Source: Dryomyza anilis
Taxonomy: Eukaryota; Arthropoda; Insecta; Diptera; Dryomyzidae
Assembly: GCA_951804985.1 (NCBI GenBank)
Contig: OX638135.1
Location: 40,825,564-40,889,563 of the forward strand
DNA length: 64,000 bases
Direction of reading: 5' to 3'
Shown here: one piece after another, positions 10,308 to 20,314 of the stretch
Layout of the letters: every line of letters starts with the position of its first letter
How positions within the stretch are numbered: position 1 is the first letter of the stretch
Position numbers and translations under genes: made by a program
The notes under the pieces: generated by a model
The model's database searches: none
Told to the model about the DNA's origin: nothing
What the model saw: only the letters and a program-made list of their open reading frames with translations

Positions 10308-11832
10308 TAACCAGTTGGGAAGGTTAGATCACATGGGAAATTTTAAAGTAGGGACATTTTATAGTAGGTGTTATTATGATAGTTAGGATTATCAAAACTA
10401 TATTCGGTCTAAGCCGACTATAAATACCCTACACATATGTGTGGTTACCATTGAAAGTGGTATATAGGTCACAAGGGTATACGAATCCTGAAAATAACTT
10501 CAAACTTTAAATCGCTGAAGGATTTCCACTCATTTGATACGCATATTTACAAATGGTAGATGTACCGAATTTCGATATTTTTTGGGAACCACAAGTCGTT
10601 TCGCGAGAAATCATTATTTTCATGTATTTGAGCATGAAGTAAATATATATTTGGCCAAAAAAGTTGACCTAAGCACGTATACACACTCAGAAGAAAATGT
10701 ACCATTAAGTACTTTATGGTTCATGTATTAATAGTTTTTTCTTTTTAAATCAAAAGTTTTCTAATTAATTCAATAGTATTTGAAAAATTCAGTACCATAA
10801 ATTTAAATATTTCAATATTATTATTTTAAATAGAATAAATACTGTTGTTTTAGTGGTTTCCTCCTATAATAATAAACGTGGTGTAAAAAAACACAAAAAC
10901 GAATACAAACATGTTAGTTTTGTACGTCATTCTGCGTGTTTACTCAAAATGGTCGCATGTATTTTTTTAATAATCCACATTATTAAACGCGACATTGGTA
11001 AGGACTCAATGTAGTTTATGTAAATAATTATATTTATATATTTATTTATATTTATATTTATTACAGAAAATATATAATACATCGAACTTCTATTATGGCA
11101 ACAAACTCAAAAATAACTGCAGACTCAAGTACTACAATCAATTCTTGGAAACCAAAGCAAACATTAAATGTGTTATAACCTTTTGCAGCAAGAAGTGTCT
11201 TTTTATGTGTGTGTTGTAAAAGTGAAAATCAATTTCGACATTTAATTAAAATAATATATACAATAAATTAACTAAAATACATTTTTGTTTTAATAAATTA
11301 TTAGAAAAATGTAGTTCGACTATACCATAAAATTAACAATACGTATCATTAAATTTGTATAGATTTTTCTTATTGTAATTAAAATATCACATTATAAAAT
11401 TTATGGTACAACCACACATTGCATTAACAGTTTCAATATTACTGAATTAATGGGACGCATCCTATTGACCAATTTTAATGGTATAAATTATTGTTTTTCT
11501 ATTGAAATACTATCAATTTACCATGATTTTTTTCTGGGTGCAGTAAAATTTATCTGTATATGAATATAAGTGGTCAGATCACAGGTCACAATTGCCCGAT
11601 CTTGCCAATTTTTCTCACATACAGCGTAGGTATACAAGTAATCTAAAATATGAGTTTCAATCATCTAACTCAATTTTTTAAGTAGTAGGGATTTCAACAG
11701 ACATATCGACTCAGGAGGTCTTGCTGATCAAGAATATATACACATTTTCATACCGGAGATGCTTCCCTCTGGGTGTTACAAACGGCGTACCAAACTGAAT
11801 ATACCCTTTCACTCTTAGTGTAGGGTATACAA
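10308..11832 (-). mobile_element. HINE (DINE-1-like) subfamily A, interrupted by an 857-bp insertion
   Basis: This is a non-autonomous Helitron/Helentron-related element. On the plus strand it starts AACCAGTTGGGAAGGTTAGA, passes a palindromic AGTCGGTCTAAGCCGACTA, and ends with CACTCTTAGTGTAGGGTATA, a hairpin end. The INE-1-type block (complement of ATTCTTGATCAGCATGACC) lies at about 11720. Bases 10684-11540 are a foreign insert. This copy has lost most of the GTCTGTCC microsatellite. It has no coding capacity. Confidence 0.85.
10684..11540. mobile_element. CACTCAG-ended TIR element nested in the HINE
   Basis: The insert starts CACTCAGAAGAAAATGTACC and ends with the complement of CACCCAGAAAAAAATCATGG, an imperfect terminal inverted repeat of about 24 bases. 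It is flanked by CA on both sides. Comparison with uninterrupted HINE copies, which read CGTATACAGTAAAATT at this place, gives the empty site directly. The interior is AT-rich and non-coding. Confidence 0.8.
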
Positions 11833-11840
11833 AATTTATG

Positions 11841-12082
11841 GATACGTTTACGTAATGTCGGCCAATAACTTTTGCACCTATTTCGCGTTTTAAATAATTG
11901 ATTTAAATCAAATTTAAATTGAAATCAAAGATGAATTTATAAAATTGGAAAAAATCGAAAAAGTAAGATGGTGCACAGTTAAAGAAAATGCCGTAAAATT
12001 AAATGAAATCTATGTATACATTTTAAGGACAGAGAAAAATCATGTGAAAGCATTACAATTGAATGTAAACTAAAACATATAT
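11841..12082 (+). repeat. Arm of repeat family C (GGCCAATAACTTTTG)
   Basis: It shares GCCAATAACTTTTG, a TTTCGCGTTTTAA-like segment, AAAAAATCGAAAAAGTAAGA and GCATTACAATTG with 15568-16000, with the complement of 16430-16838 and with 22226-22425. It ends directly at the HINE that follows, at the same junction as in the 16.4-kb copy. Confidence 0.7.
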
Positions 12083-12087
12083 TTTTT

Positions 12088-12370
12088 TTATGCCCTTCAC
12101 CTATGAGTAACAGTTATATAATTGTATGTGAGGATATTTTAGCGCCTCTTAGAAGGCGTGACTGGTATAAAAAAAAATATATTCTTGATCAGCAGCACTT
12201 TCCCAGTCGATTCAGACATAACCGACTGTCTGTACGCCTATACATGATAACTTTAAATGCAATGAAATTTAGTTTCATAATATTTTAGTAAAATTGTAAT
12301 TCTAAGTTCGAAAATGAGTTAGTCAACGTACTCAACTACATCCCATACAATCGGTTTACTTTCAGGATTT
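12088..12370 (+). mobile_element. HINE-like element, subfamily B-prime, truncated
   Basis: It starts TATGCCCTTCACCTATGAGT and carries TATTTTAGCGCCTCTTAGAA, ATTCTTGATCAGCAGCACTT and TGTCTGTACGCC. It is close in sequence to the complement of 16007-16429, including the rare block TGTGAGGATATTTTAGCGCC. The far end with a CCAACTCGTT terminus is missing. Confidence 0.72.
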
Positions 12371-12588
12371 CGGTTTGATACTTTATTCAAAAAAAATAAA
12401 ATTTTCATCGTTTTACCTTCACACAGAATCCAACTATTAATGTTTGGAAAAACTAAATACGCAATTTTATAAATGTAAAATTAGAGCTTGCAGTTTTTTA
12501 ATCTAAAGTAATGATAAAAATTTAGATTAGGTAGTGAGGATGTTGGCAAGGCAAATATATAATATTTAGTACTTGCCAACCCACTTAT
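12371..12588. other. AT-rich spacer
   Basis: No feature is recognised except a small imperfect inverted repeat TTGGCAAG/CTTGCCAA around 12544-12580. Confidence 0.4.
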
Positions 12589-12752
12589 GCCCGTAACTTC
12601 AACGAATAGATATCTATTAGTGTTCGTACCTAACAGATATCTCTTACCTATCCGGTGTTTTTACTCCTTAACTATGCGTTGAAGTTACGAATTTTTGATT
12701 ACACGATAGATAACTAAGCACCTGTAGATATCTATTCGTTGAAGTTACGGGC
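12589..12752. mobile_element. 164-bp MITE with perfect 28-bp terminal inverted repeats
   Basis: The left end GCCCGTAACTTCAACGAATA and eight more bases are repeated exactly in reverse complement at the right end. A partial third copy (CGTTGAAGTTACG) lies inside at about 12683-12695. The interior cannot encode a protein. Perfect arms suggest a fairly recent insertion. The flanks allow AT or TTAT-like target duplications, but none is decisive. Confidence 0.85.
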
Positions 12753-13018
12753 ATTATACCATTTTTCGTCCATTGTGATTCCTCTGATATATTTTATATG
12801 TATATATATACATTTCTATACTATTAGATTTTAATAACTAAATTTAATTTACTAAATTTAAATTTCATTGCTTTATTATGTTTTTTTTTTTGTTTGATAA
12901 GATTTTTATTGTTTTTATAAAGTTACTTCCGTGCTGTCGTAATGTCTTTCCTTTTGGGGCCATCCTGATGCCCTGATGAATATCATTATTTGCATCGGGT
13001 ACACAGACAAAATTTTGT

Positions 13019-13138
13019 ACATAAATGGAATGAACGCCGTTAATTGCGACATCGTTCATAATATATATGGAAAAAATCATTCTATTTATGAACTATTCTT
13101 CGTATATACGAATCGCACAATTTGAGCGAAATTGATAT
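13019..13138. repeat. Dispersed repeat K, left copy
   Basis: Bases 13019-13138 match 26281-26398 nearly base for base (starting ATAAATGGAATGAACGCCGT, ending GAGCGAAATTGATA). Here the match is broken by an LTR fragment that starts TGTTACG at 13139, so the 26.3-kb copy shows the sequence without the LTR. Confidence 0.8.
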
Positions 13139-13215
13139 TGTTACGAAAAGATGTAATTTTTCCCATAGTGCAAGCAATAAACAATAATTAATGAGACGCA
13201 AGACAATTCAGCGCG
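13139..13215 (+). repeat. 5' fragment of the TGTTACGAAAAG LTR
   Basis: About 77 bases from TGTTACGAAAAG to ATTCAGCGC match the start of the complete LTR at 13872. The LTR then gives way to a GTCGAC-rich tandem array. Confidence 0.75.
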
Positions 13216-13353
13216 GATCTACTACGTTTGGTCGACACACGTTTGGTCGACAGCTCATTTAGTTGACAGTACGTTTGGACGACAACTCATTTAGTCGAAT
13301 GTACGTTTGGTCGACAGCTACATTTGGTCGACAATACGTTTGGCCGACACACG
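13216..13353. repeat. Degenerate ~14-30-bp tandem array containing GTCGAC
   Basis: The motif ACGTTTGGTCGACA and variants (CATTTAGTCGA, ACGTTTGGACGACA) recur about eight times. The palindrome GTCGAC is present in several. GC content is higher than in the flanks. Confidence 0.75.
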
Positions 13354-13530
13354 TTCTAGATATAGCTCATTTTTTAATTTTTTATTATTTTGGTATTCTT
13401 TTATTTTTATAATTCAAACAAAAGATAAGAATGAAATTATCTTTTCGACATTAGACGCAGAAAACCTTGCGCCACAAATAAAAAATGTATTTTATGCGTA
13501 ACAAAATTTGTTTGCGAGATATAAGCAAAA
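13354..13530 (+). repeat. Fragment of fold-back family D
   Basis: TTATCTTTTCGACATTAGAC, CGCAGAAAACCTTGCG and TTTGTTTGCGAGATATAAGC match the arms of the fold-backs at 38934-39560 and 40484-41110. Only one arm is present. Bases 13531-13871 that follow hold nothing recognisable. Confidence 0.7.
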
Positions 13531-13871
13531 GAAATTCAAAATTTTTCAAAAATAATACATGTTATCAATAAAAAACGTTATTACATAATATACAAAAATT
13601 TGAATCAGCTAAAATCACTTTTGCAACTTTTCTTTACTAGTTAAATTCAAAAAATTCCAAAAATTTAAAATTTTGATAATAAAATACGTTTTTCCATAGT
13701 GGAAAAAATGATAAAAATAAACTATTATGTAGCGCCATGAATCCTCATTAAAACCCATGTCTATTCACCGTGTCCTGATCACCGTGCCTGTTGAATATTT
13801 TATGCCATGTCCTATAGGACCGAATAATATAATTTAGCCACAGGAATTGACATCAAATTTTCTTATAATAC

Positions 13872-14387
13872 TGTTACGAAAAGAGGTAATTTGCCCCACT
13901 GTGCAAGCAATCAACAATAATAAATGAGACGCAAGACAATTCAGCGCACTAAGCAATGTGTTAGAAAGAGAGGGAAGATCATTCAGCGTACTGCGCAATG
14001 TGCGAGAAAGAGAGGGAAGATCTACACATTAAAACACATGAGTGCGAATGAGATGCCAAAAGCATGCGTCATTCACGAAACGAGTAGAAGGTTCTCGAAA
14101 CAAGTCGAAGCTTGTCGAAACGTGTCGAACTATTGCATGCAGTATATAAGGGAGCCGCATCTGAGGTACTTCACTTCAGTAGTGATTGTAAAGTGGTCGA
14201 GGGCATCTCGTGTGATAATTGTCAAGTGCAGCAGTTGTTAAAATTTGTTATTAGTAAAGTTGTTTATTAAAGTGAATTAATAAAGTTAATTGTTATAATT
14301 TAAACCAAACAGAGTGTTTTTATTTTGAACACAATCCAGAGATACGAACTTATAGGACAGTTTTCCGTAGACTAAATTTTCGTTACA
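13872..14387 (+). repeat. Solo LTR of an LTR retrotransposon
   Basis: The 516-base unit starts TGTTACGAAAAG and ends TTTTCGTTACA, giving a 10-11 base terminal inverted repeat that begins TG and ends CA. Inside are a TATA box (TATATAAG, 14143-14150), a plausible start region TTCACTTCAGTAGTG downstream and AATAAA near 14278. A GGGAAGATC-containing segment is repeated in tandem at about 13960-14025. No internal coding region is attached. The 4-bp flanks (ATAC/ATAT) nearly match. The superfamily is probably Gypsy, but this is not proven. Confidence 0.82.
14143..14150 (+). promoter_or_regulatory. TATA box of the solo LTR
   Basis: TATATAAG is followed by GGAGCCGCATCTGAGG and then an arthropod initiator-like TCAGT about 30 bases downstream, the layout expected for the U3/R border of an LTR promoter. 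Confidence 0.6.
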
Positions 14388-14448
14388 ATATAATCAACGT
14401 GTTCATAATTGTTACCATTTTGACCATTCTAAAAATAGATATTTTTTA

Positions 14449-14589
14449 TTTACTGACGCGTCATTCCGCATGACGGGCAGTGATTATTTTGACTACTCGT
14501 CGCGACGCGTTGCTAGTCGATGATGGCAGATACAGTTCTAAGTTTTTTTTTTACGTAAATCGTTTGCTTTGTTGTTTACAACTCCAAAG
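14449..14589 (+). repeat. Dispersed repeat L, left half
   Basis: It matches the start of 27372-27940 (ACTGACGCGTCA, GACGCGCAGTGATTATTTTG-like, ACTCGTCGCGACGCGT). It is cut at CTCCAAAG (14582-14589), which is repeated after the hAT insertion at 18532-18539. The other half of L lies there. Confidence 0.82.
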
Positions 14590-15567
14590 CAGGGCTGCCA
14601 GATTTTTTTCAGGAAAATCCGTATTTATTGAGTTTTTGATTAAAAAACCATTTGTTTATACTTTGAATTTTAATTTATAATTTTTAAAGTTTTCAATGTT
14701 TAATAAAAAAAAAATAAGATTCAAAGTTTTTAATATAATTAACATAAATGAACATTAAAAATTATGTAATATATATAAAAATTATTTACAAAATTAAAAA
14801 AAATGTTTTAATGTTTCAAACATTTGTCTGTAACGGAATAAAATCGACACCTGCGTAGCAGAGTATTAAGCGAAATAAAACGGTGTAGTCCGTCTACTAC
14901 GGCACGAAAATAGTACCATTGAAACGAAGTTAAACGTATTTTCAAAATACGGCATACAAACGGAGTCATGGAATTTGACGGTGCGTTTTCGTTCCATTTT
15001 AGTATCCACTTCGACGGATACGTTCTCATTTTCAGAGAACTTATGCCTTTTCTGATCAACGGTTATTTCTAACTTTCGTTTTATTCAAATTAATACAAGC
15101 CAAAGTGCGTTAGCATTTAGCCGATGAATTTGGATGAACAACTACTCGATCAACAATTCCCATGAACAATAGAAATTCCGTAGATCCGTCGAGATATCAT
15201 CCAAAACAGTCTCGTTTTTTTTATTATTTTTTTTTTTTTTTGGTATATTGAACTCCTCGTGGACGATATCGATATCGAAACAAACAAAAATTTGAAGTAA
15301 ACAGGGTCCACAAAATTAAGTATCCTGAGATCTTTGAAACTGCGTTCTATAAATGAAAACAGTTTTCAAATATGCTCCGAAATTGTCAATACTAGCACTT
15401 GGAATGTTACGGTTCAAGCAAGCCAACTCTGCTGTGACAACAGGTCCCAGTTGTATTCTACATAACGGCTCAGATTACACTACACAACAGCCATTCTGCG
15501 CAGCAGTCAAGGTTATTTTTGTATTATTTAAAATGACGCCGTTATTCCAAAAATATGGTTTAATAAT

Positions 15568-16000
15568 GTTTCTTTGGATAGATTTAAAAAATATGGGCCA
15601 ATAACTTTTGGACCGAGCTTTCATAAAGGTGGTCGCATATATTTGCAAATATCTCGCGTAACACGTGTGATCAAATGTTATATCGAACGAAAGTTAATTG
15701 AATATCGAATAAACATTTCATAGAACATTTTTAAATTGGTTCATTAGTTTAAGATAACTCGAAAGAAGAACTTGTAAAAACATTTTTTTTCAACAAAAAT
15801 TTAAGAAAAAATTCACTTAAAAAAATGGAAAAAAATCGAGAAAGTAAGATGATGTACAAATTTTAATTTTTCAAAACTAGTTCACACTCCGTCGAAGAAA
15901 TTGAGCTATAAATGACAAAAATATATGGGTAACATTTGAGGATAAAAAAAGTTATGTGAAAGCAATATAATTGAGTGCTATACAAATAGGCATAAAAATA
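15568..16000 (+). repeat. Repeat family C, left arm of a large fold-back
   Basis: Segments GGCCAATAACTTTTGGACCG, GGTGGTCGCATATATTTGCA and AAGTAAGATGATGTACA recur in reverse complement at 16430-16838. Between the arms lies a HINE on the minus strand. The whole 15568-16838 is therefore a palindrome with a HINE in the centre. Confidence 0.78.
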
Positions 16001-16006
16001 AAAAAT

Positions 16007-16429
16007 GTGAGCGGATCACGATTATTTTTGGAGCACCTATTGATAGATGATTGCATGTAATTAATTTTAAATTTTATAACTTTAGCTTTAATACTTAACG
16101 AGATATGTGCTCCAAAAAAGTAAACCCATATCTCGTAGTGAATGTAGAAGATTACGTTGACTAAATCGGGTCATTTTCGAACTTCGAATTACTATTCTAC
16201 TTCAATACATTGAAAATAAATTTCACATCATTCGGAATAGCAGTTTTAAAGTTATCGTGTATAGGCGGACAGACAGACGGTCATATCTAAATCGACTCGG
16301 AAAGTGATGTTGACCTAGAAAATATATACTTTTTCATACCAGTCACGCCTACTAAGAGGCGCTAAAATATCCTCACATATATTTTATAACTTGTAACCCA
16401 TGGGTATAGGGTATAAACATATTATGCGA
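16007..16429 (-). mobile_element. HINE-like element B-prime in the centre of the C fold-back
   Basis: On the minus strand it reads TATACCCTATACCCATGGGT, TGTGAGGATATTTTAGCGCC, the CCGTCTGTCTGTCC block and onward to GTGATCCGCTCAC. It is homologous along its length to 12088-12370. The CCAACTCGTT end is missing, and the element abuts C-arm sequence on both sides. Confidence 0.75.
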
Positions 16430-16838
16430 TTTTTTTTAGTTAATACCCAATTGTAATGCTTTAACATGCTTTTTCTGCTTTTTCTGTACTCAAAACGTAT
16501 CCATAGATTTATTTTATTTTTACATCATTTTCTTTAAAAATGTACAGGCTAATTTTGCAATATTACAAACTGTGCATCATCTTGCGTTTTCAATTTTTCG
16601 CCATTTTTTCAAAGCATTTTTGAATAAAATTTTGGTCGACAAAATTTACATTTTTCGAGTTCTTCTATAGATTTTTTTTAAACCAGTAAACCAAGTCGAA
16701 ACTATTGTAAGAAATGTTTATTGAATATTTAATCTTTCATTCGATATAACAATTGAGTTTATGGGTTTTATTAAACGCGAGATATTTACAAATATATGTG
16801 ACCACCTTTTTGAAAGCTCAGTACACAAGTTATTGCCA
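16430..16838 (-). repeat. Repeat family C, right arm of the fold-back
   Basis: This is the complement of the left arm, with the same order of blocks (GGCAATAACTTGTG, GGTGGTCACATATATTTGTA, CAAGATGATGCACAG). Bases 16839-17032 that follow are unassigned. Confidence 0.75.
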
Positions 16839-17032
16839 GAGAACTCGTAATCCTATCCGTAGAAAATTTTTTAATTCATATATTCAAATTCTGCGAGTCA
16901 TTTCCAATAATACAAAAATAATGGAATTTACTGCGCAAACTTTTTTTCTCATTTTGTTGTGTAGTGTTATTATTAATATTTTATCAGCACTCGTGGAAAA
17001 GAAGTACAAATTGTATGAAACTAAAAATAAAA

Positions 17033-18372
17033 CCAGTTGGGATGGTTAGATCACATCGGAAATTTCAAAGGGACATTATATAGTAGGTGTTATTATGATA
17101 GTTAGGATTATGAAAATTATAGTCGGTCTAAGCCGACATATATGTGGTTACCATTCAAAGTGGTATATAGGTCACCAGGGTATACGAGTCCCGAAAATAA
17201 CTACAAACTTTCAATCGCTAAAGAATTTCCATTCATTTGATACCCATATTTACAAATTGGTAGGTGTATCGAATTTCGATTTTTATACCCTACACTAAGA
17301 GTGAAAGGGTATATTCAGTTTAGCGATGTCCGTCTGTCCATCTGTCTGTCTGTCTGTTGAAATCCCTACTACTTTTAAAATTGAAGAGATAGATAAATGA
17401 AACTTATAACTTAGATTACTAATATACCTACGCTGTATGTGCGAAAAAATGGGCGAGATCGGTCCATTGTGACCTATGATCCTACCACTTATGTTCAAAT
17501 ACCTCATATAAAATGTACATATAGGGATCAATTTTTATGTATACGTGCTTAGGTAAACTTTTTTGATCAAATATATATTGATATCATGCTCAAATACATG
17601 ATAATAATGTTTTCCGGCGAAAAGACTTGTGGTTGACAAAAAAAAAATCGAAATTCGGTACACCTACCCATTTGTAAATATGGGTATCAAATGAATGGAA
17701 ATTCTTCAGCGATTGAATGTTTGTAGTTATTTTCATGATTCGTATACCCTGGTGACCTAAGTATATATCACTTTGAATGGTAACCACACATATGTGTAGG
17801 GTATTTATAGTCGCCTTAGACCGACTATAATTTTGATAATCCTAACTATCATAATTACACCTACTTTAAAATTTCCCATGTGATATAACCTTCCCAACTG
17901 TTTTTTTTTTTTGGGAACCACAAGTCGTTTCGTGGGAAAACATTATTTTAATGTATTTGAGCATGAAGTCAATATATATTTGACCAAAAAAAGTCTACCT
18001 AAGCACGTATACAGTAAAATTGATTTGTCATGTAAATTTTATATGAGTTATTTGAATATAAATGGTCAGATCACAGGTCACAATTAACCGATCTCGCCAA
18101 TTTTGCACATACAGCGTAGGTATATAAGTATTCTAAATTATATGTTTCATTTATGTAACTCTTCAATTTTTTAAATAGTAGGGATTTCAACAGACAGACA
18201 GACAGACAGGCGGACAAACTGACGGACAGACGGACATCGCTAAATCTACTCTGGATGTCATGCTGATCAAGTATATATACACTTTTCCGTACCGGAGATG
18301 CTTCCTTCTGGGTGTTACAAACGGCGTACCAAACTGAATGTACCCTTTCACTCTTAGTGTAGGGTATAAAAA
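17033..18372 (-). mobile_element. Outer HINE-A copy split by a second HINE-A
   Basis: The outer copy starts AAAACCAGTTGGGATGG, runs to the T-rich tract after GAATTTCGA at 17280, and resumes at TTGGGAACCACAAG (about 17911). It ends at CACTCTTAGTGTAGGGTATA near 18366. Both parts together make one complete element. It carries an ACAGACAGACAGACAGGCGG-type microsatellite at about 18193-18235. Confidence 0.85.
17285..17901 (+). mobile_element. Inner HINE-A copy, inserted in the T tract of the outer copy
   Basis: It starts ATACCCTACACTAAGAGTGA and ends CTTCCCAACTG, in opposite orientation to its host. The insertion lies exactly in the run of T residues of the outer copy, which fits the T-T target preference described for Helentron-type elements. 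The CTTGATCAGCATGACC block is deleted here: GTATATTCAGTTT jumps to AGCGATGTCC. Confidence 0.85.
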
Positions 18373-18531
18373 TTAACTTCAGAAACATAATTTTCTCACA
18401 GTATTTTAACAGAATTGCTAATTCCGTATAAAATCCGTATTTTCATCAAATCCGTATAAAAATCCGTATTTATTTTTAAAACATGAAAAATCTGTAGAAA
18501 TACTAAGAAATCCGTATATCTGACAGCTGTG

Positions 18532-18835
18532 CTCCAAAGAAACGTGCGCCGCAGGTACTTAACATCGCTCAACAACAAACAGCAGCAACAGCAAGAGTAG
18601 ATATAAAATAAAATGTAAGTAGTTAAAAAAATAAATAAATTAAAATAGTAAAATAAAATAAAAAAGTAATATAATAAAATAAAATAATACAATAAATAAA
18701 ATTATCTTTTTATTTTTAAATATTTTAAAAGTTCATAAATATCATGAATTTTTCATAAATATTATGAAAGCGTTCATCAATATTATTAACTTGTTCATTA
18801 CTGTTTTATGAACGATTCATAAATTGGATGTGTGT
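18532..18835 (+). repeat. Dispersed repeat L, right half
   Basis: Starting with the second CTCCAAAG, it continues AAACGTGCGCCGCAGGTACT, a CAACAACAAACAGCAGCAAC run, A/T-rich ATAAAATAAAA runs and then repeated TTCATAAATA/TATGAA motifs, as at 27552-27940. Confidence 0.8.
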
Positions 18836-19384
18836 GCGTTTGTCCTCTAGTTCCTGAAATAAAAAGAGCTTAGGAATTTATTTCTTATTTTGGCTAGTGC
18901 TGGGCTCACTATCCCTACACCACCTGCAGAGGCGCGATTCTACAACTTTTTAACGACAAATATCGATATCGTTAACTAACAACAATTGTGGCATGCAGAA
19001 GCGATCGTCATGAAAAAATGTAAAAACACGTTTTTCTTCAACCACATCATATATTATGAATGAAAATGAACATTATTCTAATAAAATAAAAATTATTTGT
19101 TTTTACAGTCATAATCAATCTATTTTCTAAATTTTCGACTGTAAACCATTGGATTCTATACTTCATATGAACATATGTGCAAAAAACGATCGGTCAACAT
19201 CAGAAGGCATTATAGGCACGGAATGATGGATTCAAGAATGCAATTATGACATTTGCTTTGATATCGGATCGAAAATATTACGAGATGCCGAAAATTTATT
19301 CGATATATATATAATGCCAGTTCTTTCACTGATATTGCCAGTTTTAAATGTGTATAAGTTTAATATCGAAATTCTTTAAAAATT
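18836..19384. other. Unassigned stretch
   Basis: No gene or known element is seen. It has somewhat more balanced composition around 18890-18980. Confidence 0.4.
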
Positions 19385-20010
19385 AGAATCAATATAATTA
19401 AATTAGAATGACAATTGATTTGTATCAAACAATTTTCGTAGAATTTGATAGCAAGTGACAACTACAAAAATGTTTTATTGGATAGGAAAATCGATATGAA
19501 GAATTTGTAGTGAAATCCGAATTATGAGGATCGAAGTAACTTTGGGAATAAATGGAGGCATCTGGAGGCTTCGAGTCGATTGAACATTTTCAATTTTGTT
19601 CCTGATATCGTCTACTAAAAATCGAAGGACTTGGTCTATACTATTTTAAAGGTGCGACAAAACACATCAGAACAACAAATACAAATAGTCAAGAAATGTC
19701 GGAATATTGCTTTTTTTACTTTAAATTACTCTAGTAATCTACATAAATTCATTAAACGCGCGTTTATACGGTACATTTGGATGATTTATGCAAAAATTAA
19801 GCAACAAATATGCAAACTATATGCAAAATATGCAAAAAATATGCAAATTATATGCAAAATATGCAATATGCAAAATATTAAAAATATGCAAAACAGATTG
19901 ATCATAATTCGAATTAGTTCTAAACGATAGTTAATCCTGTTTTTATCCGACTTAAATTTGAGACTTCATTTAAACATGCATTTGCATATAAATCCGCTCT
20001 CTAGTTATTA
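19385..20010 (+). mobile_element. TIR element family F with an ATGCAAA array, left copy
   Basis: It is about 630 bases homologous, in opposite orientation, to 34490-35135. The right end is TTTGCATATAAATCCGCTCT; the matching left end is lost here. Within it, 19795-19895 is a run of TATGCAAAATATGCAAA-type units. The open frame at 19631-19930 only reads through this array and is not taken as a gene. Confidence 0.78.
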
Positions 20011-20314
20011 AACTATAAAAGCCATTTTAATTTATTTTTTAGCTTTTAAAAAGAATAATTAATTTGGGTGACCTTATTTGTTAGGTGACCAATCGTAATT
20101 ATAGATCTTTATATTATAGATTCTTCAAAATATCCCCTCTATTTGGATTCAAAATTTTTAAAAAATATATAAATTAGGGTGCGGTCGGTGGTACCCTAGA
20201 AAAATCGAAATAATTGTACACCTAACTATATGCATATAGGTACTAAAATAAAAGGTAATGATCTCGCGATTGTGTGAATCTCTTTTATAGTTTAATAACA
20301 TTCTAAAAAAAAAA
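20011..20314. other. Unassigned AT-rich spacer
   Basis: Nothing is recognised. There is a short G-rich stretch GGGTGCGGTCGGTGGTACCC at about 20176. Confidence 0.35.

Larger units (their letters stand above)
14590..18531. mobile_element. hAT-type non-autonomous transposon, 3.94 kb, with 8-bp target duplication
   Basis: The element begins CAGGGCTGCCAGAT and ends with the complement of CACAGCTGTCAGAT. It is flanked on both sides by the exact 8-mer CTCCAAAG, the duplication length of hAT transposases. The homologous locus at about 27550 (ACTTCAAAGAAACGTGC) is the empty site. ATCCGTAT is repeated near both ends (about 14625; 18425-18515), as subterminal transposase-binding repeats often are. No transposase remnant is recognisable. 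Minus-strand 15059-14808 and other frames show no hAT motif. The interior is largely other elements (15568-18372). Confidence 0.85.

Noticed and set aside
13216..13353. Phage or plasmid recombination site array (GTCGAC)
   Set aside because: The context is a eukaryotic LTR fragment and degenerate tandem repeat; nothing supports site-specific recombination.
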